From Anadara kagoshimensis (lineage: Eukaryota; Mollusca; Bivalvia; Arcoida; Arcidae): a stretch of 64,000 bases of DNA. A model generated the notes under the pieces. That model did no database searches. It saw nothing but the letters and a program-made list of their open reading frames with translations, and was not told where the DNA came from. Shown in pieces: positions 27,477 through 40,212 of the stretch (positions within the stretch are counted from its first letter, which is position 1; every line of letters begins with the position of its first letter). The translations under genes were made by a program, and so were the position numbers. Location of the stretch: positions 32,600,185 to 32,664,184 of the forward strand of contig CM037874.1 of assembly GCA_021292105.1 (NCBI GenBank). Direction: 5' to 3'.

Positions 27477-30400
27477 CAAAATTAATCCTAGAATAAAACA
27501 TGATAGAGAAATGAAAACGTAAATGTTAAAATAAAATAACTTTGAAATTTGACAATTGGTTTAAATAAACATTTGTTTCAATATAATTACATTTTTATCA
27601 AAGTCCAATCTAACTTATTACTTCGCTCAAACATTAAGAAGTACCTTGTAGTAAACTTGTGAATAAAATTGTTTAACAATTATATGTACAAAGACTTTAC
27701 TTCATATTAACCTTGTAATTTTTGCTCAACAAGGAAGTAAAAAAACATATCATATACGTTTATAGACCATTAAGGTGTGATTCAGATGATAGTTTTAAAA
27801 GTCTATAGAGGACACCGAACTTCGCGAAATAAAATTAAAACAATCACATGGAAGATAAATTAAGATTTAAAGAATTCTAAGCTCTCAAATTCTAGCAATA
27901 ACTCCTACTTTTGATCTTTAATCTGATGTTTAATGGTGAGAAAATGTCATTGAGTGATAAAACAAAATAATTACGCCGTATGTGGAAAAATCTTGTTAGT
28001 TTCAGTTAATATTTTTGATTTAAAACTAATGTAAATAAGACTATCACGTAATCTTTGTCATCAACAAAACATTGATTACTGGTGAAATGATACACTGGAG
28101 ATGTAGTATATAAATCAAGGCCAGTATCGTTTCCAGCTCATTGAATCATATGTTCTACAAACAAGATTCTAGAATTTACTAGACCGTATGTCTTAAAATG
28201 TACCTTACATATATCGCAAAGATTCATTCGGGAACTCGGCTGAAAAGCGGCGTATATATGCGTAACTAGACTATTTAGACAATATCGATTGGATATATAA
28301 ATTTATTTTGTAATTTTAAACATTTAAACTGTTCTTTATATTGCCGTCTTCCTTGTATAAATCGAAACATGTATTAAACTCCCAAATGTTTTTATTGAAC
28401 ATACTTTTGTCAGTCATGACGTCATTTAAGTTATCTAATTAGGTCTCCCTGCTTTGGGTGTTTATCTTGTTTTCTTGATTCCTGTACTCGACTACATTGG
28501 GTTCTTCCAGATACATTTTTCAGCTACAAATTGTATTCTTTTATTTAAAATCAGCATTAACTAATTTTAAAAATCGCTTATGGTTACTATTGTTTATGGT
28601 GCTATACTTTTTCTGAGATACTCGTTAAGCTTGAAATTCATACAAGTTACTTTATCACTAATTTATGTACGAGTTTGGTATATTTTTCTTATTTTCACTG
28701 TTTGAAGTTTTAATACTTAGTTTACAGAGTTTTTTGTTCGGTTTATACTAATTCGACAGAAATGGAGCCGCCTAGTTTTTAAGAATAATCTTCTCTCCGA
28801 TCCACAAAGTGTAATTTAGGAGCTTATTCTAGTTTTCGATATAACCTTTCGCAATACTTAAAAAAGGTGTTATAAGGTATGCTGTAAATAATACTATAAA
28901 GTGCTTAATCAAATCATTTAACAGTAGTAGAAAGAGTTACCGTTCGCAATGCTAAAATGGGTCTGATTAAACGCAACCAGTAGTTCTCAAACAGACAGTC
29001 GTTATTGGTTCTAATGTAAAATATAGCATCACAACCCACTTAGCAAGCCCAGAAACCGATGAGGAATCTCATTCATATACTGACTATTTTCGTATTTGAC
29101 GGTTGCCTACTTATATTGGGTAACTGCCTTCTTTCCTTAGTAAGTGTGCCTATTTCTAAGCCCACATTTTGTTCAATTCGGGCAAGAATCGCTATGGACT
29201 CAGTATTTTGGCAAACATAGTGGCAAGGATCCACATAAATACAAGTAAATAATGACGTGGCCATAATAGCGGAAATATGTTTTGCATAGGTTTCCTCAAT
29301 AGTTTGGTCCAAAAGAGGTTGCTCCAAAAATTCATTTATCGTTTTAGACTTGCCCAACACTCAGACGCGAAGGGTACGTCATCAATGAATAAATGAAATG
29401 AAATGAACATGTAAATCACCAGCATATTACAAAATAGAAACATTATCATTTTAGATTAACATGATTACGCCATTAAAATTGTAATTGCAGATGACACACT
29501 CAAAACAATGTTATTTCTGGTGAACCATACACAACATGGTAGGTATTATATAAGCTTGATAAAGTAAAGATGTACAATAACTTTTCATCGGAGGCTAGAA
29601 AAAAGTCAGTTAAGGGGTAAGTTAAATATTACAGATGACTGAGTCAGCCTCTTTCACCTCCATCAAATTAATAAAACCAATTGCATGTTACATGCATCAA
29701 ATAGTGCCGCACTAATTAAGTAATGAGCATGAATGGATTGATAAACATGTTTACTTAAATAACCCGGTTCTGTCTGAAATGAACATTTTCTGTAAAGTGC
29801 ATTTTGTCATTCGGATCGCGAGAACTGAACGGAAAGGACGCTGTGTACTCTGCAATTTAATTAGCTTTGGTAAATAATATGGTTATGCAATTCCAATATA
29901 AAATATTGGCATAAACTCTTTTTTATCTTACAGTAGCTAGTGAAGCTAATATATTCCGACACACCTGAATACAATAACAACTATGAATCGACAATAACAG
30001 TTTTAAAATACCGAATTATTACTGTTATTTCCTCGTATTACTATGAATTAAATATTAGAAACCTGCTATTTTTTATCTTTAATCAGGGAATTAAAATGTG
30101 TTTTATATAATGACTGTACACAATTGTACTTTTGTTTTGATTAAAAATGTGTTGTGCAGTCTATTTAGAATAAACAAACGAGGGGAATATTAATCGATGT
30201 TTGTAGTGTCATGACAATTCTCAAGACCTGATATTGTGTTGAAATCTTCTAAAGAAAAATTGCGTCTACATTCACTACTGTCATTCAGTACAAAAACCAG
30301 ACAATCTATTGAAATAAACATCTTAGTAAACGAAAACAGTGTCTATAGGGGATTTGGTTTTTGCTATTTGGCTTCATAATACTATAACAAATGGTTATGA

Positions 30401-31038
30401 CAGACGACAAACGAGCTACCTTAAAATGACCTTTATTCCCAGAATAATCCATACAACCCGGTCATTTGCTGATTAAAAACATCATTTAAGAAAATAAAAA
30501 TAATAAAACTCCATCAAACAAAAAAGCTGTGATTCTCATGAAAGATGGTAGAACGAATATATCATACAATATTATTATAGTACTCTAAGGGATTATTATA
30601 TATACTAATTGGTCATCAAATGCACGGACATTTCACTTCAGTGTGTTTTGTTTTATTGGCGTGCTAAAGTTTGTTGCTGGATGTTCTTCTGTTGACTTTT
30701 AAATCAATTCTGGGATAATGGTCGTTTTGTGTTAAAATGTCTCCATAGTGAGTATTGTCATTGAACCTTATAGAAATCTGAACTATAAATCGTTCTTATA
30801 TACGGTAAATGATGTAAGTTTCTTCGAAGATATTTTGTTAATGTTACCATCACAATTTAATTTTAAAAATTGTAACAGTTTTGTTTTTACCTTGCATGTA
30901 AAACAGCAGTATTATATATAGTTAAAACAACCAAACACAAACATACCGGTCAGGTCCACACCATATATTAAAAGGCATTTAAAACTATGTAGAAAAAAAT
31001 TAAGTTACTTCTGTAAGCTTTCATTGGGGAAGTCTGGC

Positions 31039-31040
<2 letters not shown>

Positions 31041-31106
<66 letters not shown>
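31041..31106 (+). repeat. (GA)n microsatellite, unit 3
   Basis: About 66 bp of GA with a single GAGGAG phase break. It is the longest of the four tracts. Confidence 0.96.
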
Positions 31107-31109
<3 letters not shown>

Positions 31110-31265
31110 TGTGATGACGACTATGCCACATTTGAAGGTCTGTATAAGCCTAAGCTCGCTATGTCTCAATGGCAACGCTTGATTTGATTTGTAAGCATAT
31201 TCCTTGTTTGTATAAAGTTCTCGTAGTAAGAACAAGCTCTACCATAGCGTATTAACAAACAAACC
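31107..31265 (-). pseudogene. Antisense RT C-terminal remnant at end of unit 3
   Basis: Same remnant, following the longest AG tract. It contains the CATAGCGTATTAACAAAC landmark shared by all copies. Confidence 0.72.
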
Positions 31266-32144
31266 TTTCAGCCATCAACATAACAAATTATCTTTCTTTT
31301 AACAATAATCCATACAAGACGGTCGTTTGATCAGAAAAAAATGTTAACGATTACAAATAATAGAAATTTGTCAAACAAGAAAGCTGTAATTCTCAAAAAC
31401 GTGAACATATATATAAATCACTTTACACGGTCTTATTAAAGCACTCAAACGGACAAGAATATATATACCAATTGGTCATCAATCGCACGAACATGTAACT
31501 GCAGATTTTTTTGTTTTATTTTTAGACAATACTTTCCTGACTTTTCAACAAATTCAAAATAAATGGTTGTTCGTATTAAACACAATTTCACAGTTGGTAA
31601 AAGATGGCAATTATGAAAATTAGGCTATTAGGTTTGCTGTAAGTGTGGAATTACTTAGCAATGGTAATTGATTTTTTCCTTTCAGCCAATTTAAGAACAC
31701 AATTGCATTAAAAGTACCATAGCACTTAACGCCATAGATTTTTGTTTTGTAGGTAATCAACACATAGATGCAATGGATGTCCACATAAGGGACTATTGGA
31801 TATATAAATTGGTCATCAATATAAATCACAGGAACATTTCAGATCAGAATCTTTGCTTTATTGGCGTGCCAAGGTTTGTAGATGGATATCCTTTTGCTTC
31901 TTCATCAAATTCAAGGCTAAGTGTGGTTTCTTTTCAAACACAATTCCACAGTAAGAAGTGGATGAAAATAACTGTAAAGTAGGACATTGTTGTAAACGTA
32001 TAATGACTTTAAATGTATATATAGCGGATTTCGTAAATGGACAATTGTCAGGGTATGTTTGTATTTACTTTAGAGACCATCCGTAAGCCAGAAAGTGTCT
32101 GAACAGCCAAAAGAAACAACTGAAGAAAAAACATTTGGTGTTTG

Positions 32145-32231
32145 AACGAGAGTCAGGAAAAACATATTAACAGTTCAAGTTAAATAGCATGTTGGCAGTT
32201 CATGTTAAATATGCTATTCCTGGCTCTCGTT
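32145..32231 (+). other. Hairpin with expanded loop, unit 4
   Basis: AACGAGAGTCAGGAA (32145-32159) pairs over 15 positions with TTCCTGGCTCTCGTT (32217-32231), with one G-U-type pair. The loop holds a degenerate duplication, CAGTTCAAGTTAAATAGCATG then CAGTTCATGTTAAATATGC. Confidence 0.65.
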
Positions 32232-33797
32232 TACAGCACCGAATTATATATTCATTTGTTATTTCTCATATTTACAATGTGTCAGAAATGAATAATTATC
32301 ATTAAAATAATTTGTTTTATTAACGATTCCGACAAACGTATGGGATTGAAGGAAAAACTTTTTTCCAAATTAGGATAGAAAACTTGACAAGGCTTGAATG
32401 CTGACCAGTGAAACAGATGACTTTCAAGACGTCAGTGAGTAGGATCGTAAAATGTTACGCAATCACACAGTTTAAAATTCAATTGTGTATACATAAGCAA
32501 TTGAATTTTAGCAAAAACAAATAGATTTTTCTGAAGAAAGGTAATTAAAATTGTAAATATTGAGCATGACAATATCAGAAAATATTTTGGATGGAATTTT
32601 TCGTGTGATTGATGATCAATAAGTATACTCGAAACTATCTTATGCTGCTATTTGTTGGTCATCTACAACACAAATGCTATGACGTTATTTACAAACATAC
32701 TATGAAGGTGATTGTTTTGCAATATCAATAAATGCTTACATCATGCTTATAAATTAAATTGTAATTGACACAACGCATAGATAATACCACCCGTAAAACG
32801 TTTATTCAAATCTCAGAAACATCAAGTGATCGTAGAAGACGACAAATGAGCAAACTAAAACAATCTTTATTTGTCATTATCTAACCAAATGACTCTTTAA
32901 ATATATTTTTAAAAATACAAATGCGATATTACTGTTGTGTTTTCAAAAAAACATGACTCATTAGACACAATGTGATAATGACACTCAAAGAGGTCATTAA
33001 ATATACCTGTTTGTTATTATAACGAAATTGCATTTTCATGAGAGATTTTTGATTATAAATTTAACACGGATTGCAGGTCCATGGTAAAGAGAGAAATAAA
33101 TAATTAGGCACAACTGGGACATTGTAGTTCCTATAAATATAACTAGACTTGCAAATAGTGAATAACTCCCATTACTCTAATATACATTTCAAGTTTAAAA
33201 CATCTCCATGTTTCGTCAAAATTTACATCCATAACTCTGAAGGAGATTGTAAACATTTGCGAAATTTAAATGAAAGAAAATCTTAGTTTAGAAATAATAG
33301 TGAAACCGGAGCCTTGTCGTTTATATATCAATAAAATAAGTTGTTTCTTACTGTAAGCTTGCATCATGCCAACTATGATTTGACAGCAAGATGCTAAATT
33401 ACATGGCGTCATTCTATTATTGTATAACTGGAAGTTTTTGGAAATCCATTTAGATCAAACAATTTACTTATTTTTTATCAACCTTCTTAAATAAGCAGAA
33501 AAAAACAATATACCAAATTAAACAATTCAGTTTGGATTGAAAAAGCATACATCATACACTCCAGACATGATATTTTATACCAGTACATTGCCTCTTTTTT
33601 TTATTGCAACTCATGTTCGGATTTTTTTTTTTTTTGCATGAAATTACTTTAAGATGTTGTTGAAACTGGACGTTGATGTACAGACAGTAATACTATATCA
33701 TAGTTTATGTATAGGTTATTTGAACAAATAAAACACGTATGAAGGTTATTCGTAATTATTAGAAACAAAAAATAGTCCAATAGCAAATGCAAAAGAA

Positions 33798-33975
33798 AAG
33801 TGCAAACTTTAAACCCGTACATTTAGTTGAGCACGTGAGCTGACATGATTTGCATAAGGTAGGGTGCTCCGGAAAGGTAAACATCTTCTGTTATTCTAAC
33901 AATGACCGTCAAGTTCGAACTAAAGTAAAGAATAAAAAAACGTGGAACTACATAACGCTAAATATATTCAGGGTG
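33798..33975 (-). mobile_element. Older inverted RT-element tail, unit 4
   Basis: Type-B copy. The GAGCACGTGAGCTGACATGATTTGC and GTGCTCCGGAAAGG landmarks are retained. Confidence 0.65.
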
Positions 33976-35477
33976 AATAAATTATAAAATTTACATAGAA
34001 ACAGTTTGAAGACGTCTGTATATTAGTTACAGTAAGTCGATTTTACACTTCACATGCTAGACTTACAATATTTGTCTTGTTAGCTTTACAAATCAAATTA
34101 TAAAAGTTTTTTTTAAAAAGATAAAAAAGATAAAATACATCAAAATTACAATATAAAGTTATTTCATATAAAAAGTTACCATGAAAAAATATATAAAAAC
34201 GTATGTTCACTAACAAACGAAAAGTAATAATTTTAGCAATTTAGTCGCTGTATTACATTATTCGCATCTATTTTATTTGCGGTTCAGTAAACGTGATCAT
34301 TGTACTTATTAAGCTTTTCAATGGTTGTTATTTCGGTTTTTGTTTTTCAAAAATATTAAATATATTCTACTTGACTTTGACTTTATTGACGACCCGTATA
34401 TAAAATCACTCGCACCATTAAGTGTACATAGCAACCGTTATCTAGTACTATGGGACACAGACATATTGTATCTTTTGAGTTTCATTCCATTGCATTTAAT
34501 ATTTACAACAAAAACTTACTATGATATAATTGCTATTTTGTTAATATTAACATGATTTCACACAGCAAAATGTGAAAGCATTATGGATGATGACTCAATG
34601 ATCAATCAAGCACATAATTGAGCGAGGAGATTATTATACCAAATGCATATAATACATAAGTCAGACCTTAAACAAATATCATTCAATACAAACAGATAAT
34701 TATGAAGTCTTCTATATGCATTGTATTGGAGATTATCTAGTGCAAAACCGTTTTACTTGGTGCAATACTCTTTATTATAAAATTCCAATTATATTTTTCA
34801 ATATATTTAATCCGCCGTTATGAATTTTTAAAATTTCAGAAAACTGAAAAATCATTTAATCCTTTAATGCCAGTAATTTAAAAGTTGGATCATATTTATT
34901 TTTCATTTATCTATTATATACGTTTTTTTATTTAGTTTCAAATGGTAAAAAGGACAATTATATTTTAAATTGTTCTCAACACATTAAATATTACCAGTAC
35001 ACGATTAGTTTTAGCATACGTGATTCATTATAACCAATTAGTTGAGTATAAATTGCAATAAAGAAATTCAATATACTAATACACAGTCTTTTGAATGGAT
35101 ATTGTTGCGTGGCTAACAATGTATTCCCGACTAATCTTTTTGTTTTAAATAGTGTTGTATGTAGCTATGTAGCTCAAAACATGTCACTGTTATAATTAAA
35201 TGACATTATATAAGTTACAATATAAGTGTACCTTTTACTTCAATGTTAAGTGATTTTAATCAAAATATTTTTGTCATAAACACCATTACTATTCTACCGA
35301 AAGGAAGTAAACCACATCATTTTTGAAAAAAAATTCGGACCAATCACACGAGTTTATATTATTGTGTTTAAAAGAAATAAACAAATCTTTTTATTGCAGA
35401 ACAATCGCACATCTTAATATAAGCTGCAGACATTTTATCAACATGCAAAAAGCGTTCTGTATTTGGTTGTTTGGTTG

Positions 35478-35548
35478 GCTGCTGCTTATCTCGGGACTCG
35501 AACTCACAATGGTGAGAGACACTGGATTTGTAGACTAACGTCTGATCA
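35478..35548 (-). other. tRNA-B-box-like segment, unit 4
   Basis: Single positional copy in type B. Confidence 0.35.
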
Positions 35549-38500
35549 AAAACTTAAAGATGAATCACCTCAATGGAACAAATTTGAATTTTCAATCCTA
35601 GGACTCAAAATTAATCCTAGAATAAAACATGATAGAGAAATGAAAACGTAAATGTTAAAATAAAATAACTTTGAAATTTGACCATTGGTTTAAATAAACA
35701 TTTGTATCAATATATAATAACATTTTTATCAAAGTCCAATCTAACTTATTACTTCGCTCAAACATTAAGAAGTACCTTGTAGTAAACTTGTGAATAAAAT
35801 TGTTCAACAATTATATGTACAAGACTTTACTTCATATTAACCTTGTAATTTTTGCTCAACAAGGAAGTAAAAAATATCATATACGTTTATAGACCATTAA
35901 GGTGTGATTCAGATGATAGTTTTAAGAGTCTATAGAGGACACCGAACTTCGCGAAATAAAATTAAAACAATCACATGGAAGATAAATTAGGATTTAAAGA
36001 ATTCTCAGCTCTCCAATTGTAGCAATAACTCCTACTTTTGATCTTTAATCTGATGTTTAATGGTGAGAAAATGACATTGGGTGATAAAACAAAGTAATGA
36101 CGCCGTATGTGGAAAAATCTTGTTAGTTTCAGTTAATATTTCTGATTTAAAACTAATGTAAATAAGACTATCACGTAATCTTTATTATCAACAAAACATT
36201 GATTACTGGTGAAATTATACACTGGAGATGTAGTATATAAATCAAGGCCAGTATCGTTTCCAGCTCATTGAATCATATGTTCTACAAACAAGATTCTAGA
36301 ATTTACTAGACCGTATGTCTTAAAAATGTACCTTACATATATCGCAAAGATTCATTCGGGAACTCGGCTGAAAAGCGGCGTATTTATGCGTAACTAGACT
36401 TTTTAGACAATATCGATTGGATATATAAATTTATTTTGTAATTTTAAACATTTAAACTGTTCTTTATGTTGCCGTCTTCCTTGTATAAATCAAAACATGT
36501 ATTAAACTCCCAAGTTTTTTTTATTGAACATACTTTTGTCAGTCATGACATCATTTAAGTTATCTAATTAGATCTCCCTGCTTTGGGTGTTTATCTTGTT
36601 TTCTTGATTCCTGTACTCGACTATATTGGGTTCTTCCAGATACATTTTTCAGCTACAAATTGCTTTCTTTTATTTAAAATCAGCATTAACTAATTTTAAA
36701 AATCGCTTCTGGTTACTATTGTTCATGGTGCTATACTATTTCTGAGATACTCGTTTAGCTTGAAATTCATACAAGTTACTTTATCACTTATTTATGTCCG
36801 AGTTTCGTATATTTTTCTTATTTTTACTGTTTGAAGTTTTAATACTTAGTTTACAGAGTTTTTTGTTCAGTTTATACTAATTCGACAGAAATGGAGCCGC
36901 CTAGTTTTTAAGAATAATCTTCTCTCCGATCCACAAAGTGTAATTTAAGAGCTTATTCTAGTTTCCGATATAACCTTTCGCAATACTTAAAAAGGTGTTA
37001 TAAGGTATTCTGTAAATAATACTATAAAGTGCTTAATCAAATCATTTAACAGTAGTAGAAAGAGTTACCGTTCGCAATGCTAAATGGGTCTGATTAAACG
37101 CAACCAGTAGTTCTCAAACAGACAGTCGTTATTGGTTCTAATGTAAAATATAGCATCACAACCCACTTGGCAAGCCCAGAAACCGATGAGGAATCTCATT
37201 CATATACTGACTATTTTCGTATTTGACGGTTGCCTACTTATATTGGGTAACTGCCTTCTTTCCTTAGTAAGTGTGCCTATTTCTAAGCCCACATTTTGTT
37301 CAATTCGGGCAAGAATCGCTCAGTATTTTGGCAAACATAGTGGCAAGGATCCACATAAATACAAGTAAATAATGATGTGGCCACAATACCGGAAATACGT
37401 TTTGCATAGGTTTCCTCAATAGTTTGGTCCAAAAGAGGTTGCTCAAAAAATTCATTTATCGTTTTAGACTTGCCCAACACCCAGACGCGAAGGGTACGTC
37501 ATCAATGAATAAATGAAATGAACATGTAAATCACCAGCATATTACAAAATAGAAACATTATCATTTTAGATTAACATGATTACGCCATTAAAATTGTAAT
37601 TGCAGATGACACACTCAATACAATGTTATTTCTGGTGAACCATACACAACATGGTAGGTATTATATAAGCTTGATAAAGTAAAGATATACAATAACTTTT
37701 CAACGGAGGCTAGAAAAAAGTCAGTTAAGGGGTAAGTTAAACATTACAGATGACTGAGTCAGCCTCTTTCACCTCCATCAAATTAATAAAACCAATTGCA
37801 TGTTACATGCATCAAATAGTACCGCACTAATTAAGTAATGAGCAAGAATGGATTGATAAACATGTTTACTTAAAATAACCCGGTTCTGTCTGAAATGAAC
37901 ATTTTCTGTAAAGTGCATTTTGTCATTCGGATCGCGAGAACTGAACGGAAAGGACGCTGTGTACTCTGCAATTTAATTAGCTTTGGTAAATAATATGGTT
38001 ATGTAATTCCAATATAAAATTTTGGCATAAACTCTTTTTTATCTTATAGTAGCTAGTGAAGCTATTATATTCCGAGACACCTGAATACAATATCAACTAT
38101 GGATCGACAATAAAAGTTTTAAAATACCGAATTATTACTGTTATTTCCTCGTATTACTATGAATTAAATATTAGAAACCTGCTATTTTTTATCTTTAATC
38201 AGGGAATTAAAATGTGTTTTATATAATGACTGTACACAATTGTACTTTTGTTTCGTTTTGATTAAAAATGTGTTGTGCAGTCTATTTAGAATAAACAAAC
38301 AAGGGGAATATTAATAGATGTTTGTAGTGTCATGACAATTCTCAGAATTAGAAATTTCCTGTCTCAAGACCTGATATTGTGTTGAAATCTTCTAAAGAAA
38401 AATTGCGTTTACATTCACTACTGTCATTCAGTACAAAAACCAGACAATCTATTGAAATAAATATCTTAGTAAACGAAAACAGTGTCTATAGAGGATTAAG

Positions 38501-39160
38501 TTTTTGCTATTTGGCTTCATAATACTATAACAAATGGTTGTGACAGACGACAAACAAGCTACCTTAAAATGACCTTTATTCCCAAAATAATCCATACAAC
38601 CCGGCCATTTGCTGATCTAAAACATCATTTAAGAAAATAGAAATAAAAACAACCCATCAAACAAGAAGTCTGTGATTCTCATGAAAGATGGTAGAACGTA
38701 TACACCAAACAATATTATTATAGTACTCTAAGGGATATTTGAATGTACTAATTGGTCATCAATCGCACGAACATTTCATTTCAGTGTACTTTGTGTTATT
38801 GCAGTGCTAAGGTTTATGGCTGGATGTTCTTCTGTTGACTTTTAGCCTATGTTTGGGTAATGGCCGTTTCGTGTTAAAATGTTTCCTTAGTGAGTATTAG
38901 ATGACAATTTTTGAAAAATTTGGCATTGAACCTTCTTGAAATCTGAAATGTAAACCATTCTGATATACGAGAAATTATGTTAAGTTTCTTCGTTAATATT
39001 TGTTTATATTACCTTCACATTATATTTCAATTTAATAAAGTTTTTTTAACTTGCAGGCAAACACTGCATAAATTCTTTTTCAAAACAACAGTATTCATAA
39101 TAGTTGAAACAACCAAGCACAAACATACTAGTTCAGTTTAACAACACACTCCAAAAGGCA

Positions 39161-40212
39161 ACTATACCATTCAACATCTGGGATCAACCAAATGTGGATT
39201 CTTTAAACTTCTAAAGAATAAAAATGTAGCATCTTATTTCTAACACTTTTCTTCATGTAAAAATTATAAAATCTTTTGAATTTTCTACACTCTACACCAC
39301 TATCCCTCATTCTTAATTCAAAGAACGTCTTAAATAAATAATTCACTTGTCATTATTATACAATACCGGTAAGGTAATATACAAATATCTATTGATGGAG
39401 TTTTTGGTAGTTTACATATTTGTTGTGTTTCGTAATATAATTTTCAAGTTAACAATCGGTATACCAATGGGTACAAACTGTGCACCATTGCTTGGTGATT
39501 TGTTTCTTTACTCCTTTAGTCTTATGGAGCAGAATTTATGCCGAACCTTGTTAAATCTGGAGAAAAGAATATCGTCAAGTCATTCAATTCCACATACAGA
39601 AATATAAATGACGTTCTGTCTGTAAACAATCCTAAATTTGGACTGTGTGAATGACATTTATCCTAGTGAATTTGAAATTAAAGATACGAGTGATTCCTCA
39701 GGTACTGCTTCAAATTTAGACTCAATTATGACCCCAAGGAGGCTACATTTGAAACTTTATTGCAAACGTGATTGCTTCAATTTTTCTATTGTCTACTTTT
39801 TTTCTATCGCTGATTCTCGTGCTTATTTGTTGCTCAATATGCTATGGTATAGCTTGATCCCAATACGAAGACTTTGTACAACGAAGCAGTCTGCTTGTAA
39901 GTAAATTGTTGACCAAAAGATGATGCAAGCCTAAGCTTAGCAAGGCCCTTAAAGGTGTTATGGGCGTCATCATAGTATTGTGGATAAGTTTGATGTCTCT
40001 GTGTCCACGATTGCCCTAAATATATTTGACGTCCAATAGTGCGATGTTCATTTCAAACAATTTTAATTACACACTACGTGATGGTTGTACCTAGCTAAAA
40101 AGGAGGTGCAAACCCTTCCGGAGCACCCGGCCTTATTTCTCGGGTGGAAAGTCACGTGTCCAACCTAAGTAGCAAGTACTAAAGTGTTTTACTCTGCTTC
40201 TGGATTGTGATT
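39161..40212 (+). pseudogene. Degraded RT element near end of unit 4
   Basis: Covers the RT from the GINQMW-like region through the complete 3' tail. Motif B is readable as IGIPMGTNCAPLLGDL, but YIDD has become NIND, frames shift repeatedly, and about 97 bp upstream of motif B is missing relative to unit 5. The 3' end stops within the tail and abuts the remnant of an opposite-orientation RT copy (CTTTACTATAGCGTATTGACAAAC). No target duplication is evident, and the AG microsatellite normally here is gone. Confidence 0.82.

Larger units (their letters stand above)
20995..31477 (+). repeat. Tandem array unit 3 (type A)
   Basis: About 10.48 kb, collinear with units 1 and 2. Private changes include a 133-bp local duplication at 27211-27476 and a long interrupted AG tract at 31041-31106. 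Its distal end (about 30.2-31.2 kb) shares several derived variants with the distal end of unit 6. Confidence 0.95.

Noticed and set aside
29073..29360. 95-codon minus-strand ORF recurring in several units (also 46396-46683; partial at 7945 and 37283)
   Set aside because: Open only in units 3 and 5. Units 1 and 4 carry small deletions that shift the frame, unit 2 has a large deletion and unit 6 is diverged with indels. No domain is recognised, so recurrence reflects unit duplication rather than coding constraint.
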